64,000 nt of DNA from the NCBI RefSeq assembly GCF_910592395.1, contig NC_088317.1, positions 14,014,001 to 14,078,000 on the forward strand, given 5' to 3'. The position numbers and the translations under genes are program-made. Positions 45,876 to 56,943 of this stretch are shown here, in pieces; position 1 is the stretch's first letter, and every line of letters begins with the position of its first letter. The notes beneath the pieces were generated by a model. That model was given only the letters and a program-made list of their open reading frames with translations. It was not told the origin of the DNA and did not search any database. Source of the stretch: Lineus longissimus. Its lineage: Eukaryota; Nemertea; Pilidiophora; Heteronemertea; Lineidae.

Positions 45876-46282
45876 AGAAAGAATACAGGCAATAGTGATT
45901 TGGTATTGACCTAAGTGAAAAAAAACCATGCGACCCCTCACTGGAATGCAACATTGCTCTCAGCGAGCATCGATCGTTGATCACGCCGTGGTATGCGGAC
46001 GTCAGTTCGCCGTTCTCCATTCTCCGGCCTAGGCCTGTTGAAATATTTTATTTGTTTGAGGCCCAGTGTAAAAGAAATGCAAGTCCCCACGGAACCTAAG
46101 TCCGGTCCTTTTGTTAAAGTGAATAGAGTCGCCGAGTTCCTTTGTTGAAGATTATGTAGCTAACCCTAATCAAACCATTAGCCACATTCGTTGACAATAC
46201 ACAGCTATTGTATGGGGTCCTGCATTCTTAGGACGTCCATTCCTTTTACACAGGTCTGTTGAGTTGGGTGTTGGTTCTTGGC

Positions 46283-46811
46283 TACGTTCTTCTCCAGCAG
46301 TTTGTTATTAAGCTGAGCTGCATGTACAAAACCAGAGCGTCCAATGCGGCAATAGTAAGAAATTCAAACGATGGAAAGGTCCTTCTGAATACGGCCTGAA
46401 ACATGATAGACCTCCAATGCTTCGATGCGCTTGATTTCACAAACCAGCAAGCCACAGGACGATGCGGACAGTCTCGGATAATTATGGAAGAGAAAAAAAT
46501 CTAAAATCTTCTCCAGGGATTCGAATCCGGGAACTTGGGCTCTGAATACGAACGCTCTTACCGTCTGATCTTTCTTGTGATCTGCTGCCAGCAAATATAT
46601 CTTATATGAATGGCGATTATGCTTTATTTTGCGAGATGTACCAACAATTTTCCCAAGTACATGCAATAGAAGAAGATACCAAAACAAAGGTGAACATTGC
46701 TAAGAGAAAACGTAGACTCCGCATACATAATCACGCACAGCAAAGAAAAAATGACTTTCTTCCTGCAGTTGCCCACTGGAAGCCGCTCAAAGATGTTGAA
46801 CAAAAATTACT
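46283..46811. other. Spacer between duplication units
   Basis: Non-duplicated 530 bp containing a tRNA-like SINE head at 46511-46575. No gene was seen. Confidence 0.7.
46511..46575 (-). mobile_element. tRNA-like SINE head, degenerate
   Basis: The minus strand shows an A-box-like AGATCAGACGGTAAGAGC and a good B box GGATTCGAATCC about 35 bases apart, as in tRNA genes. The stems do not pair well enough for a working tRNA, so a tRNA-derived SINE is more likely. Confidence 0.45.
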
Positions 46812-47547
46812 ACTCCAGTTTTTTGACGCCTGACGTCCACTGTAGTAAGCTAGTATATGTACGTTTTGGTTGGCCCACGATGGGAGTGAGTTTCTTCAGG
46901 CCTATACTTGATTGACCAGCAGCGTCAATGGCAATATAGAAGGCCTAACAATTACCCCATCGGGCCTAGACATGTGCACTATGTAAAGATGAGGCTGGAC
47001 GTTAGGAGTGAGAAACTAGAGTAGTATCATACAGTGTCTGGAGATCATAACTGTTTGCATTCATATTCAGGCGATGTGTTTGAAACATTCTTTTTAAAGA
47101 CCCACATGTATATTCGCATGCAGGTTTATCCTCCCATGCGCCTCGATCGAAGTTTGATATTTTAATCCCGATGACATTTATTTAGAGAACGGCTGTCTTT
47201 GAAATAATATAATTGTCATGACGATACACGAGTGTCTGTTCAACAGCTTTCTCAACTGAGCTGGCTGGGGCAACTGGTCGCTAAATTACACATTTTCCTG
47301 ATCACGGTTTACGAATGATGCGCGTGCACACAGCACGCAGACTAGAAGTAGGAAACGCACAGATCATTTTTGATTTCGGAGGTTTCTAACAACACGACAT
47401 CTCGATCGGGCCGGATTCAGATCTGTCTTCACAACTTCAACCCTGAACAGTCCTGCAGAGTGCTTCACTGCAATAACATAGAAACCATAAATGCCACAGA
47501 TCGCCGTGATCTTCCAATCGCTGAATTGACCAATTGTGGCATCAGTC

Positions 47548-47867
47548 ATGTCAGTGGGTTACATCACACGAACTCCCAACCCAACCGAGCAACAAACTTG
47601 CATTTTCGTCGACATCCCGGCCCTGAAGTATGCCCTATATACAATAGACAGTTACGGCGTCATGCCATCATTGGCCTTCGGACTCCCGGGAAACATTTTC
47701 ATCATCGCAATAGCCACTGAACGACGGAATAGAAATTTATCGCCTTCAGTCTACATGATTGCGATGGCTGTGGTGGACACGTTCCTCCTCCTTTCGTCAG
47801 GGATATTTTTCCCCATTTTTTTCGGATCTGAATTAATTATTAAGAAGTTTAGAGAAGGTAGTTTTAT
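47548..47867 (+). CDS. GPCR B exon 1
   Basis: Encodes MSVGYITRTPNPTEQQ through helix 2 and loop 1. The donor TTTTAT/GTAGGT is the same as in A. Confidence 0.88.
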
Positions 47868-50301
47868 GTAGGTATGGGCAGTGCTAACGGGAATACAGAA
47901 TCTACGCAACACAACTTGTTCTGACACAACTTGCAACTTGCTCTCCGAACTTGCCCCTTGGTGTGCACATCAATCGAGAAATTACACTTTCCACCTTACA
48001 TTCCACTGAACATATAGGTTGTTTGAGCTTCCTTAAATCTCACTGATTGATCTCGGATAATAATAAAAAATACCGGTATAGCAGTTTTGAATCAAAAATA
48101 TGATCGAATTTCCGCATCTAAGAAATTGCTGTGATCGACTTATGTTTACGAACATTTAGAGTTATCAATTAATCGCATGTATTTTTGACTGATGCAAATT
48201 TAGAGAACAGATATTTGCCAATTTGATTATCGGCAACTTGAGGTATTCACATCAACAGCTCGTTGGGCAACTCTTCGCGAGTTCATCAATCAATTGCTGA
48301 GCTAGCGAAGGAAGCCGTACCTGTAGTGTTGACTGCGAATTCACCCGTCATCATGGCTTACGGATAGGACATCGGAAAACAAATTCTGGGCTAGACGACT
48401 TATTAAGTCAGAGGGACGACTTTTTATCTCGGGGGGACGACTTAATATCAAGTCGGGGGAAGACTGACCAAAACAAAAAACGATTTTTTTTTCTTGCATT
48501 TTGCGGTCATTTTTATTATCTCGGAGAGACGACTTACGGAAACAATGCTGGGCTTACTGAACTTTACAAAACGGTTTCGGTGTAACCACCTAACATGTCA
48601 AGTTTCAGCATGACTCGATTGTCCGCTGGTCATACTCCGGTATGCGGGTCGCACACTGAGAGATTCGTTTGAAGTTGAAAGCAACTCCGCTTGTGGCAGT
48701 TAGTTGCAATGAATCGAGTTGCAATTCATAATGGTTTTGTTTCGTGTTGTTTTCATTGTTTTCTTTAAGGGCATTATATTACCAAGCTGGCGGCTGTCCA
48801 GTTATTTTCTACTCTCCTTACTTGTAGTAGTTGACATCATAGAATTCCACATAAAAAAGAAAAAAAATCATTGTGCTATTTCAATTTCAATCCCGATAGG
48901 AACCTCCGTGCAGCGATCATCGTTGTGGGCGTTGATGCATTGGCGACCTGCTGCGCGGAAGCGAATACCTTCGCAGAGACATCACCGTGAGAAGACCCTG
49001 ATTCTTTCACATTGACCATTACGCGCATCGCGAAGTGGGGTAGTGCTATGTCCGACAGCGGGAAGACTTTTCCCGCGTCTAGACGAGTGCGTGCTAAACA
49101 ACAACGCGTTTTCTACTAATTTAAGAGTTGGCAACATTACCAAACTGGCAAAGAACTATTTCATGGAGGGAATAATACCTTTTTTTAATGAACTGTTATA
49201 TCAAACTATATATATATTTTTTAATTTTTATTGTAGAGCCATGATGTCTCTGATTATAACTTGTGGTATGCTCTCTGGCTTTTTCCTCACATCTCTGTCC
49301 GTCGACCGCCTAATAGCTGTAAGGTTTCCCATGTCTGCACCAACCATGTGCACCCCGGAACGGGCCAAGAAAGTTGTCTGGATAGGGACCAGTTTGACTG
49401 TGACAGCAAATGCATATCTCTTTTTCCTATTGCGGTACATACATTACAAGGACAGTGGTAAGTAATAGTTTTATAGTTTTTTGCCCGATTCTCAGTCGGG
49501 TGTCGCCACAGCAAGTATAGGCTCGTTGGTCCCAACCAGTGATTCAAATCAACCGCTGGGAAGCGGAAATATCAAAAGACGTATAAATATTTGATACCCT
49601 CGTTGAATAAGACATTGTCCCCAAGAGAGGTCGCCATCGAGTGTAGTGCAGCGAGGTCGTTACTCGGGAATTGTCGAACCCTGAAATATTTTTTGAGAGA
49701 TTCTTCCTCGATGACAGATCTCATATTACAGTTTTGTTTAACAATTTTCACATGACTACCGCTAAAGATGTTTCTGCCCTCTGCAGGACTCGAAGAACTT
49801 GTCCTTGACGTCCCAGGTGACCCCGTAGGCGGACTCCTAGCAACGGGCTTTCAGCTCCTTTTCGGTACGATCCTCCCTTTCGCAATCATCATCACCTGTA
49901 ATCTAGTGATCATCTCCACTGTTAGGACGGCCACAAAGAAGCGCAGATTCCTCCAAAGCGTAACCAAGGAAGGAAGGTCAAAGCAGGAGAGGCAAGATAA
50001 CCAATACCTTACACGACTGCTGATATTCGTCAGTATGGCGTACGTCTTAACCTCTATACCATTCAGACTTATTTTCCTGGTACTATTGATACCTCAAATT
50101 GAACATATATTCATCTTATCTGACCCGTGCTATTTCATTTTGTATAATATCATGATGTCGTCGTTTTACACACTTTGGATTCTGAATTATTCGATTAACT
50201 TTTACATGTATTGTCTCGGCGGCGGGAAACGATACCGGGAAGATTTAGCGAAAGTCTTGAAGGAAGCAACGTGCTGCTTTGTACAAAAATATGGTAGATG
50301 A
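47548..50301 (+). CDS. Class A GPCR B, three exons, 351 aa
   Basis: Exons 47548-47867, 49237-49457 and 49787-50301, with the same splice sites and phases as GPCR A. Protein differences from A number about 25 of 351 by eye, scattered through the N-terminus (L2S, G8R, L16Q), loop 3 (R/K, N/S, A/T) and the C-terminus (T/E). All the landmarks of A are kept: GLPGN, D77, DRL, P211, TSIP and NYSINFYMY. The missing disulphide Cys pair is also shared, so this is a family trait and not decay of one copy. An in-frame GTG upstream should not be taken as the start; the ATG aligned with A is used. Confidence 0.92.
49237..49457 (+). CDS. GPCR B exon 2
   Basis: Same acceptor and donor as A. Protein changes are K136R, N152K and A163T relative to A. 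Confidence 0.88.
49787..50301 (+). CDS. GPCR B exon 3
   Basis: About 22 base differences from A in 515 bp by hand count, most of them changing the residue. Confidence 0.9.
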
Positions 50302-51824
50302 GGCCAATATGTTTTCGAATAGGCTGCTACCGCATTCGCCAATTTCCTCCAGCAGAAATCATGAAGGACTTCCTGTCAGGTGACAGGTTTTGACCAATCA
50401 AAACCCCCGTATGTGATCATGGCCGTGCCGAACAAACTTGATAGCATTGTTTTGATTGGTCACCTGTCGGGAAGACCAAAATTGCTGCTTGAGGAAAGTG
50501 GCGAATGACAGAGTGCATGGTGCACACGCACTGCCGGTGTAGAAGTTTGAAATGTCCGAGGATAGAATGCCCGGGAAACAAAGGATTCTATTATGCGCTT
50601 CAATCTCTGAGCTATTGACGGTCAGGGTCTCTATAGAACCATATTGCAGAATAAAGTAGGGCCGGACACTTTTTCCAGGGGGGCATTTGTTACTGTTACA
50701 CCGGCGATCTCCGCTGACGGAAAACAAATCGATTATCTATAAACCTTTTAGCTCCAGGAAAGAGTTATATATCTTAGTCAGTGTTCGTGTTTGAATGACA
50801 TTCGATTCGCATCAATTTGTAGTCGACTTTTGTATGGCCAAACTTGGAAGACTGTCAGTTACCTCACACATGTCACAGACAATCATGAGGTATATATTTG
50901 TTAACAGTTTTCAAGAAGTCCTCCGTGATGTATGATACCGTTCCCGACGCTTTTATGACGAAGTCTGCAGTGGTTTCTAGTCTAAATGTTTCAGCAGAAA
51001 TGAGCATTTCGCAACTGTTGACCGCAAAGCGATACTTCACTCCTTAGAATGACCCTGTGGGGTATCTATTACCCCCTATCTCGCTCGTGTATTCAGCCGG
51101 TTTCGGCGCGTTTTGCATAGGCCTTTTGTACAGGCGCTCTTCACCCGGCTAAAAAAATATACTTATTGACCAGAGTCTAAAACCAAGAGGAGATTACACA
51201 CAGTGAATGTGCTTTGGTGCGCCTTCTTTATCTCAAATAAAGGTGCAAAGTCTGGGGAAGGGGTGGCAGCAAGGTGATCGTCCTTTACAGACATATGTTG
51301 GAATCATCATGAGTTTTGTCATCAACCACTTCCTCGAGACAATCATTTCCCCTGAAATGGCCATTCGGCATGTTCAACAGACAAAGACATTTGTTTTTAA
51401 AATCGCCCAATGTAACTTCTCCGTCCTGGTACGTTAAAACTACAATTAATAAGGCCAATTAAATTGGGTTGACATGTCATGTCCTCTTACTAAGTTACAG
51501 CAACTAAAGGAGATGGCTGTGACTTAGTGAGACCTAATGACCATGATTACATGGCAGCCCTCGCTGCGGTGGACATGTATTGCCTACCATCGTCTGTGAT
51601 ATTCTTTATCTTGTCCCATGGATCTTATCTCATCAAACCGCCCAGGGGCGGCAGTTACGTGTATGTATGTTAGAGAAAGAAAACAGGCAATAGTGATTTG
51701 GTATTGACCTAAGTGAAAACAAACCCATGCGACCCCTCACTGGAATGCAACATTGCTCAGCGAGCATCGATCGTTGATCACGCCGTGGTGTGCGGACATC
51801 AGTTCGCCGTTCTCCAGCCTAGGC

Positions 51825-51833
51825 CTGTTCAAA
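51825..51833 (+). repeat. Target-site duplication, left
   Basis: CTGTTCAAA, matching CTGTTGAAA at 53299-53307 except for one base. Unit A has a single CTGTTGAAA at the empty site (about 46037). Confidence 0.85.
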
Positions 51834-51989
51834 GGGTGTCTATAAACCGAAGATCGAAGACCGAAGACCGAAGACCGAAGATGGAAGATCTATAAAACGA
51901 AATGCAAGGTCACAGTCTTAGAGAAATCACACAACGTACAATGGGGGGGGGGGGGGGGCCGAACCCCGCCGTCCTTCGAACATGTGCTA

Positions 51990-52120
51990 TCCAGTGCGTT
52001 GGGGGAGCCCCCTCTTGGACTCTCAACAAGTCCTTCCTTGATGCTTATCCAGTGCGTTGGGGGAGCAGCCCCCCCCCCCCCAGTCGACTCTCAATAGGTC
52101 CTTCCTTGATGTTTACCCAA
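51990..52120 (+). repeat. Two tandem units of about 65 bp inside the transposon
   Basis: ATCCAGTGCGTTGGGGGAGC followed by CCCC-rich, GACTCTCAAYARGTCCTTCC and TTGATGYTTA blocks occurs twice in succession, the second unit carrying a longer C-run. Confidence 0.8.
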
Positions 52121-52689
52121 CGGGCAAAGGGCGATATGACCCTGCCTGTGTCATTTCAGGGGTGACACTGCGCCCCAGGCCTCGTAAACTTGGTAGTTAG
52201 CAGAAAGAAACTAACTCACTAAATGTCAAGCATGTAGCTGTGCTATATTTTGTCCAGACTTTTTTAACATACATCAAAGTAGTGATTCATACTATAGACA
52301 GGCGGCAGCACCGTACCGCCAGGGGAATAGGGGCCCTCTCAGAGGTACAATACACTGCCAACTATCAAGCAATTCATATTTTGGGTCACAGTCCTATTTG
52401 TCCTGGATTGACTGGACTTCAGCATTACGGAAGCGCTGTCTTGAGCCTGTCCCCGAACCTACCCTACGCTACGCCAACCCCACTGATACCAGCAATGATA
52501 CAGTGCAGCAACCCATCAGAAGAGAGTTAACAAACAATGTCACAGCAGTTGATCGGAAAAATACCTAAAAGGCCGACAAACCCACCGTGGGGAATCACAG
52601 TAATTTTGTGGTAAAAACACAGAGTATTTATAAATATATATAAAAAATAAAAATAAAAACGAATTTATAAATTTAAAGACGAAAAGCAA

Positions 52690-52768
52690 CCTCTCCGCGG
52701 ATCGAACCCACTTTGCTTGCATAAATAGGATCATTGAGATCATACCTTAACCATTAAGCTACGCCCCG
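52690..52768 (-). mobile_element. tRNA-like segment inside the transposon
   Basis: On the minus strand GGGGCGTAGCTTAATGG (A box) and GGGTTCGATCC (B box) lie at tRNA-like spacing. The D-arm can form, but the T-stem and acceptor stem mispair, so a pseudo-tRNA or SINE head is more likely than a working tRNA. Confidence 0.45.
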
Positions 52769-52949
52769 TATCACACTCTCCGTTTGCTAAAAATAGCTTC
52801 TATACTGTATGGCGGCGTGCTCGACCTGTTTGCGAGCACCTTAGACTGAAGCGTACACCCTGTGTGCAGAAAGAGACGGCCAGATCGGCCAATGAACCCG
52901 TTTCGCACGTAACACGTTTTTATTAACTACAAAAAGTGTTTTATATAGG

Positions 52950-53243
52950 AGGGTCTTCGCTTTATAGTTGGTGGGGTCTTCGTTTTATAGTAGGGTCTTC
53001 GCTTTATAGCAGGTGGGGTCTTCGTTTTATAGCAGGGTCTTCACTTTATAGTATGTGGGGTCTTCGTTTTATAGTAGGGTCTTCGCTATACAGTAGGTGG
53101 GGTCTTCGTTTTATAGTAGGGTCTTCGCTTTATAGTTGGTGGGGTCTTCGTTTCATAGTAGGGTCTTCGCTTTATAGTTGGTGGGGTCTTCGTTTTATAG
53201 TAGGGTCTTCGCTTTATAGTTGGTGGGATCTTCGTTTTATAGA
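52950..53243 (+). repeat. 42-bp minisatellite, seven units
   Basis: Seven copies of a 42-bp unit made of two half-units, GGGTCTTCGCTTTATAGTTG and GTGGGGTCTTCGTTTTATAG, with few substitutions. 42 is divisible by 3, so it produces a long repetitive ORF that is not a gene. The last half-unit merges into the right terminal inverted repeat (TCTTCGTTTTATAG). Confidence 0.95.
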
Positions 53244-53547
53244 TCTTCCATCTTCGGTCTTCGGTATTCGGTCTTCGATCTTCGGTTTATAGACACCCCT
53301 GTTGAAATGTTTTATTTGTTTGAGGCCCAGTGTAAAAGAAATGCAAGTCCCTCCGGAATCTAAGTCCGGTCCTTTTGTTAAAGTGAATAGAGTCGCCGAG
53401 TTCCTTTGTTGAAGATTATGTAGCTAACTCTAACCAAACCAGTAACCACATTCGTTGACAATACACAGCTATTGTATGGGGTCCTGCATCCCTAGGACGT
53501 CCATTTCTTTTACACCGGTCTGTTGAGTTGGGTGTTGGTTCTTGGCA

Positions 53548-53988
53548 TTGTTTGGTAGAAGCCGTGGTGGAAAGTCAGAAGGAGATGGTTCGGAATATTG
53601 ATTGTGTCGTGGACAAGGGTATTTAATATTCTGGACACTAGGAATGTTTTTCCCGTTAAGCTTTTTTCTAATCCGCCTGACCTCTTTCATTTTACTTCTT
53701 CTGTCTAGTTTGATATCTCGTTGACGAATGCCATTTTCCCCCAATACTCTATCGTCAACGTGAAATTGGAGATGCGCAGTGTCACTCGGGAAACATTACT
53801 TGTGACATGCCACGATGAAAATGGAATAAGGGTATGAATACGACCCCCACCCCGCGCACGCACACACTCCCAAAAGGGCTTAATTTCGCGTCGTCGCGAA
53901 AATCACCAGAATATCTTCCTGTACGACATAAAGCGTGTCTCAAAATAAACGAAACTATTGAAAGTCCATAAACAAATGGCAAACAGTT
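53548..53988. other. Non-coding stretch
   Basis: Lies between the end of the tandem duplication and the next gene. No feature was recognised. Confidence 0.5.
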
Positions 53989-54960
53989 CTAAAACACCTG
54001 TTCCCAAATTTTTATTTCCTTCAACCATTTGTAATAGTACACGGCTTTTGGACCCTTGGTGTCATGAACTAATACATTGGACTGATATTGCAAAATGTTA
54101 CCATTGTTACGGACAATGAAATTATGACGACCGGGAAATCTAAAAATGAACATATCCTGAACAGTGATTTCATATTGCCACCTACTCTGCGTAACTTGAT
54201 TCCAATCCAGGCTGATCACCTCTGACCCTCCCCTGACAAACATCACTCTGTTATTGGTAGTGTCCATCAAAAGATCCGTAATGCTTTCTATGGATTTTGG
54301 AATACGGAATACCTTCTCTTGAATTTCGCTTGAGTTTCTGTTGCGAAGATAGAGTCTTATAGTTCCATCAAGGTCAGGTAGCTTTTTACAAGTAGCGAAA
54401 TCACCGAAATTAGAGAGTGATATGACCCATTCAGTGCCAATGTGTTCGTGTACAAGTTTTTCTATGACAAGATATATAATCTGCCGATTTTTCCTTTTCT
54501 TCTGAACGAAGCCAATCAAAACTCGAACTCTGCCACTGCTTTTCTGATCAGGACAATACAGTAACACTCCATAAGGTTTCCCCTTATCAATAATAAACTT
54601 AGGTGAATGACAACCTATCCTTTTTATGTTTCTTATCACATGTATGTATATTGTTTTATGCACTTTTCCTCCCAGACTTACTATTATCGCGCTGCTTTTC
54701 AAAGTAAAAATTATGAAATTGTCATATTCCCCGGCTATGATATAGCCGCCTTTGTGTTTTAGGCCTGATTTAAAATGACAAATACCCGAACTAACGTCCC
54801 TAAAACTGTATACCTCTATGATCATGTTCAGATGCTTTGGTTGCCGGGTAAAGCTAGTAACAATGATTATGTCTCTTTTCATATGGTAGTAGACATCGTG
54901 ATTATATCTTAAAACTGGTTTCATGACCAATACGTTTCGTTTATAATAAGATAAGTTAAC
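53989..54960 (-). CDS. Terminal exon, 323 codons, unknown (possible beta-propeller)
   Basis: On the minus strand an acceptor ATCATTTCAG (54961 and above) opens a 972-bp frame that begins VNLSYYKRNVLVMKPVLRYN and ends KEIKIWEQVF with a stop. This is the longest uninterrupted coding stretch in the window. It is rich in beta-strand-like alternation (RDIIIVTSF, GYIIAGEYDNFIIFTL, GRVRVLIGFVQKK, NRVMFVRGGSEVISLDW, NFIVRNNGNILQYQS), spaced as in NHL/TRIM-type propellers, but no family signature is exact. No start Met fits as the gene start, so upstream exons are expected at higher coordinates. The partial CDS at the window end finishes in a similar way and may be a relative. Confidence 0.65.
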   Translation of the reverse strand, partial: VNLSYYKRNVLVMKPVLRYNHDVYYHMKRDIIIVTSFTRQPKHLNMIIEVYSFRDVSSGICHFKSGLKHKGGYIIAGEYDNFIIFTLKSSAIIVSLGGKVHKTIYIHVIRNIKRIGCHSPKFIIDKGKPYGVLLYCPDQKSSGRVRVLIGFVQKKRKNRQIIYLVIEKLVHEHIGTEWVISLSNFGDFATCKKLPDLDGTIRLYLRNRNSSEIQEKVFRIPKSIESITDLLMDTTNNRVMFVRGGSEVISLDWNQVTQSRWQYEITVQDMFIFRFPGRHNFIVRNNGNILQYQSNVLVHDTKGPKAVYYYKWLKEIKIWEQVF

Positions 54961-56377
54961 CTGAAATGATACGGCGGCGTTTGATTAGAGTATTTTGGCT
55001 GGACCGTATACCTGTCCGAATCTCCAACTTTACCTCAAACTATTCGTATTTGACAATGGGCTCTCGGTCTGCTCAAGTTGTTCAAACACAGTTATAAGAT
55101 GAGCTGTACGGAGACCACCGAAATCCCGTGGTATCTATACATAGTAGAGATCGTCCATAAACGTGAGTGTGATTCACAATAGAAACAACGTTAGGATTGG
55201 GTTTTTTAGCCTCTTTCTTCAGTCCTGTCATGAAACACTGACAAACCAAGTATTTCAGAGGCCAATAATTTACTTTTAAAATCATAACAAGCCTTTTCTC
55301 CTCTCACTTGGCCGTGGGCCAAACCAAACAGGGGCTTATTTTTTGAATTAGTGCCAACATTCCTAGGGCAGAGTAAAAATGCTATTCTCGTGAAGCGCTT
55401 ACTTCACATAAAACTAAAAGTTCTCGCAAAAATAAAACGATGCCAATATAATGACATTCTAGTAACCAGAAAATCATGTCAACTGAGCTTAAAGGACCAT
55501 TGGCATTATTGTTGCAGTTTGTTTGTTCTTCTGTTGGTTCATCAGTAAACTATTTTTCTAAACGTGTTTGATGCTTTTCCAATTTTGTTTCAGCTCTTAG
55601 TATAGATAGTAGAAAAACGCATTTTTTCTTTATTTTCAGTATGCGCAAGTTCTGGCGCGAAAGACCTTTCCCGCTACGTGTGTGTCCCGCTACGTGTGTG
55701 CACGCCGAGATCCAAGTTCACGTCACCCCGCTATTAAGACGCAACGTCATTTCCATTAATCGTCGCAGTTGCGGGGTAATCAAGCGCCATCAGCGTGACG
55801 TCGGAAAAATCGATATCAGCACCATGACGTCAAGGGGTAGATCCGAGCTCCATGAAACGCCTTACTATTGCATCGTTCCACGTGAAAAGAGTCGACGCGT
55901 GGAGAGCTAACTCTGGTCAAATCGGAGTCAACAACGGAAATGCGCGAAGTCAGTCAGATTTTGAATTTTTCCTTTTTTTGCAATTCTGTGATGGAAACTA
56001 CTTATGTAGAATAGGAGGTGCCTGGGCAGCCGGCAGTTGGGTGATATTGCCCTCAATCATGCCAATGGTCCTTCAACAGAGACAACGTTTTAGTTGATTA
56101 ATTCCATCTTAGGTGGAAGCACTGAATAACTCAAGTTGGCTGGTAGGTGGACTGAAATAACTGAAGTTCATGGGATATTCTCGTGAATACATGATTAGTC
56201 AGTATATATCCGGTTAACTTGCAGCTATTTTTGGTGGAACCTTTTTATGATGTGATGTGATCACCTAATTCATCATGACAAAAGCACTTTCACTCTGTAG
56301 GCCCAAGAGATGTTGTCACGAAATACAGCTATCGGGATTTGGTCACGGCCTATTACTGATATATTAGCGAGTTTCTA
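54961..56377. other. Non-coding stretch
   Basis: Presumed intron or upstream region of the 323-codon exon. No further phase-compatible exon was identified. Confidence 0.4.
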
Positions 56378-56943
56378 GAGACCTTTCGCTACGCCGTTCC
56401 GAGAACCGCTACACCGAGAACGTTTCTCGTTCCCGATCCCGTTCCCGGAAACACTGAAACGCGTTACGCATGGCCGTCACCGAGAAACAGTTTGGTTTCT
56501 ATGGAGATCGTCAAAAGGCGGCAAACTTGAGACGCCTTGCAAATTTCGCAATTGAAGATGATGAATTTATGGCATTTTATATCGGAAATGAAGTCTTAGG
56601 AGGCAAGGAAAGTACGTTTGATCCGAACTGGCCGCGTTTCGATCTAGATAGAGACTCTCCGATGCACAAAGCTACGACAAATTCAGGTTCGAAAAGAATG
56701 AGATTCGTCACCTCGTCCAGGTTCTTCGAATCCCTCCTGTAGTTGTTTGCCAACTGCAATAGAATCCCACAAATTCGTCATTTTTCTTCTTGAACCACTG
56801 TGAACAGACGCCGAGAAAAACAGGCCTCATTCACGGAATACAGAACTGGAACGGGCAAAGCTACTCATCAATCGATGACGTCATACGCAAAACGCGATCG
56901 TTCTCGATCGATTTCTCGGCGAAACGGCGTAGCGAAAGGTCCC
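56378..56943 (+). mobile_element. Harbinger-like transposon remnant, 566 bp
   Basis: The ends GAGACCTTTCGCTACGCCGT and, inverted, GGGACCTTTCGCTACGCCGT match at 19 of 20. Inside is a broken transposase start. Flanks TTCTA and TTCTG leave the target duplication uncertain (3 bp expected for Harbinger). Confidence 0.7.
56470..56756 (+). pseudogene. Harbinger-type transposase N-terminus, frameshifted
   Basis: An ORF from ATG at 56470 (MAVTEKQFGFYGDR...) includes NWPRFDLDRDS. The reading then continues in another frame as KFRFEKNEIRHLVQVLRIPP followed by VVVCQLQ and a stop at about 56756. The F-x-K-x-E-I-R-H-L...L-R-I-P pattern is typical of the start of PIF/Harbinger transposases. The DDE catalytic part is absent. 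A frameshift near 56670 and the early stop make it non-functional. Confidence 0.6.

Larger units (their letters stand above)
40826..46282 (+). repeat. Tandem duplication unit A (GPCR A)
   Basis: Aligns with 46812-53547 from about CTCCAGTTT through GTTGGTTCTTGGC. The offset is 5,986 at exon 1 and 5,980 at exon 3. It includes about 730 bp upstream of the gene and 1.9 kb downstream. Unit A has about 185 bp (45051-45237) absent from unit B, and lacks the transposon that interrupts unit B. Confidence 0.95.
51834..53298. mobile_element. 1,465-bp DNA transposon in GPCR unit B
   Basis: Terminal inverted repeats of 68 bp (51834-51901 and 53231-53298) differ by only a couple of bases. Both begin GGGTGTCTATAAACCGAAG and contain repeated CGAAGAC words. 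The 9-bp target duplication and the uninterrupted paralogous site in unit A prove an insertion. Inside: a G-run at 51943, two tandem units of about 65 bp (51990-52120), an unremarkable 96-codon ORF (52240-52530), a tRNA-like head at 52690-52768 and a 42-bp minisatellite ending at the right terminal repeat. No transposase was seen, so it is non-autonomous. The 9-bp duplication and long termini suggest a Mutator-like (MULE/Rehavkus) mobiliser. Confidence 0.93.
46812..53547 (+). repeat. Tandem duplication unit B (GPCR B)
   Basis: Second copy of 40826-46282 in the same orientation. It lacks the 185-bp segment near 51029 and is interrupted at 51834-53298 by a transposon; past the insertion the alignment resumes until about 53547. 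Confidence 0.95.

Noticed and set aside
52240-52530. 96-aa ORF inside the transposon as a transposase
   Set aside because: No DDE, zinc-finger or other transposase motif, and too short.
52936-53292. 118-aa repetitive ORF (GSSLYSWWGLRFIV repeats)
   Set aside because: Translation of the 42-bp minisatellite inside a transposon; the repeat length is divisible by three.
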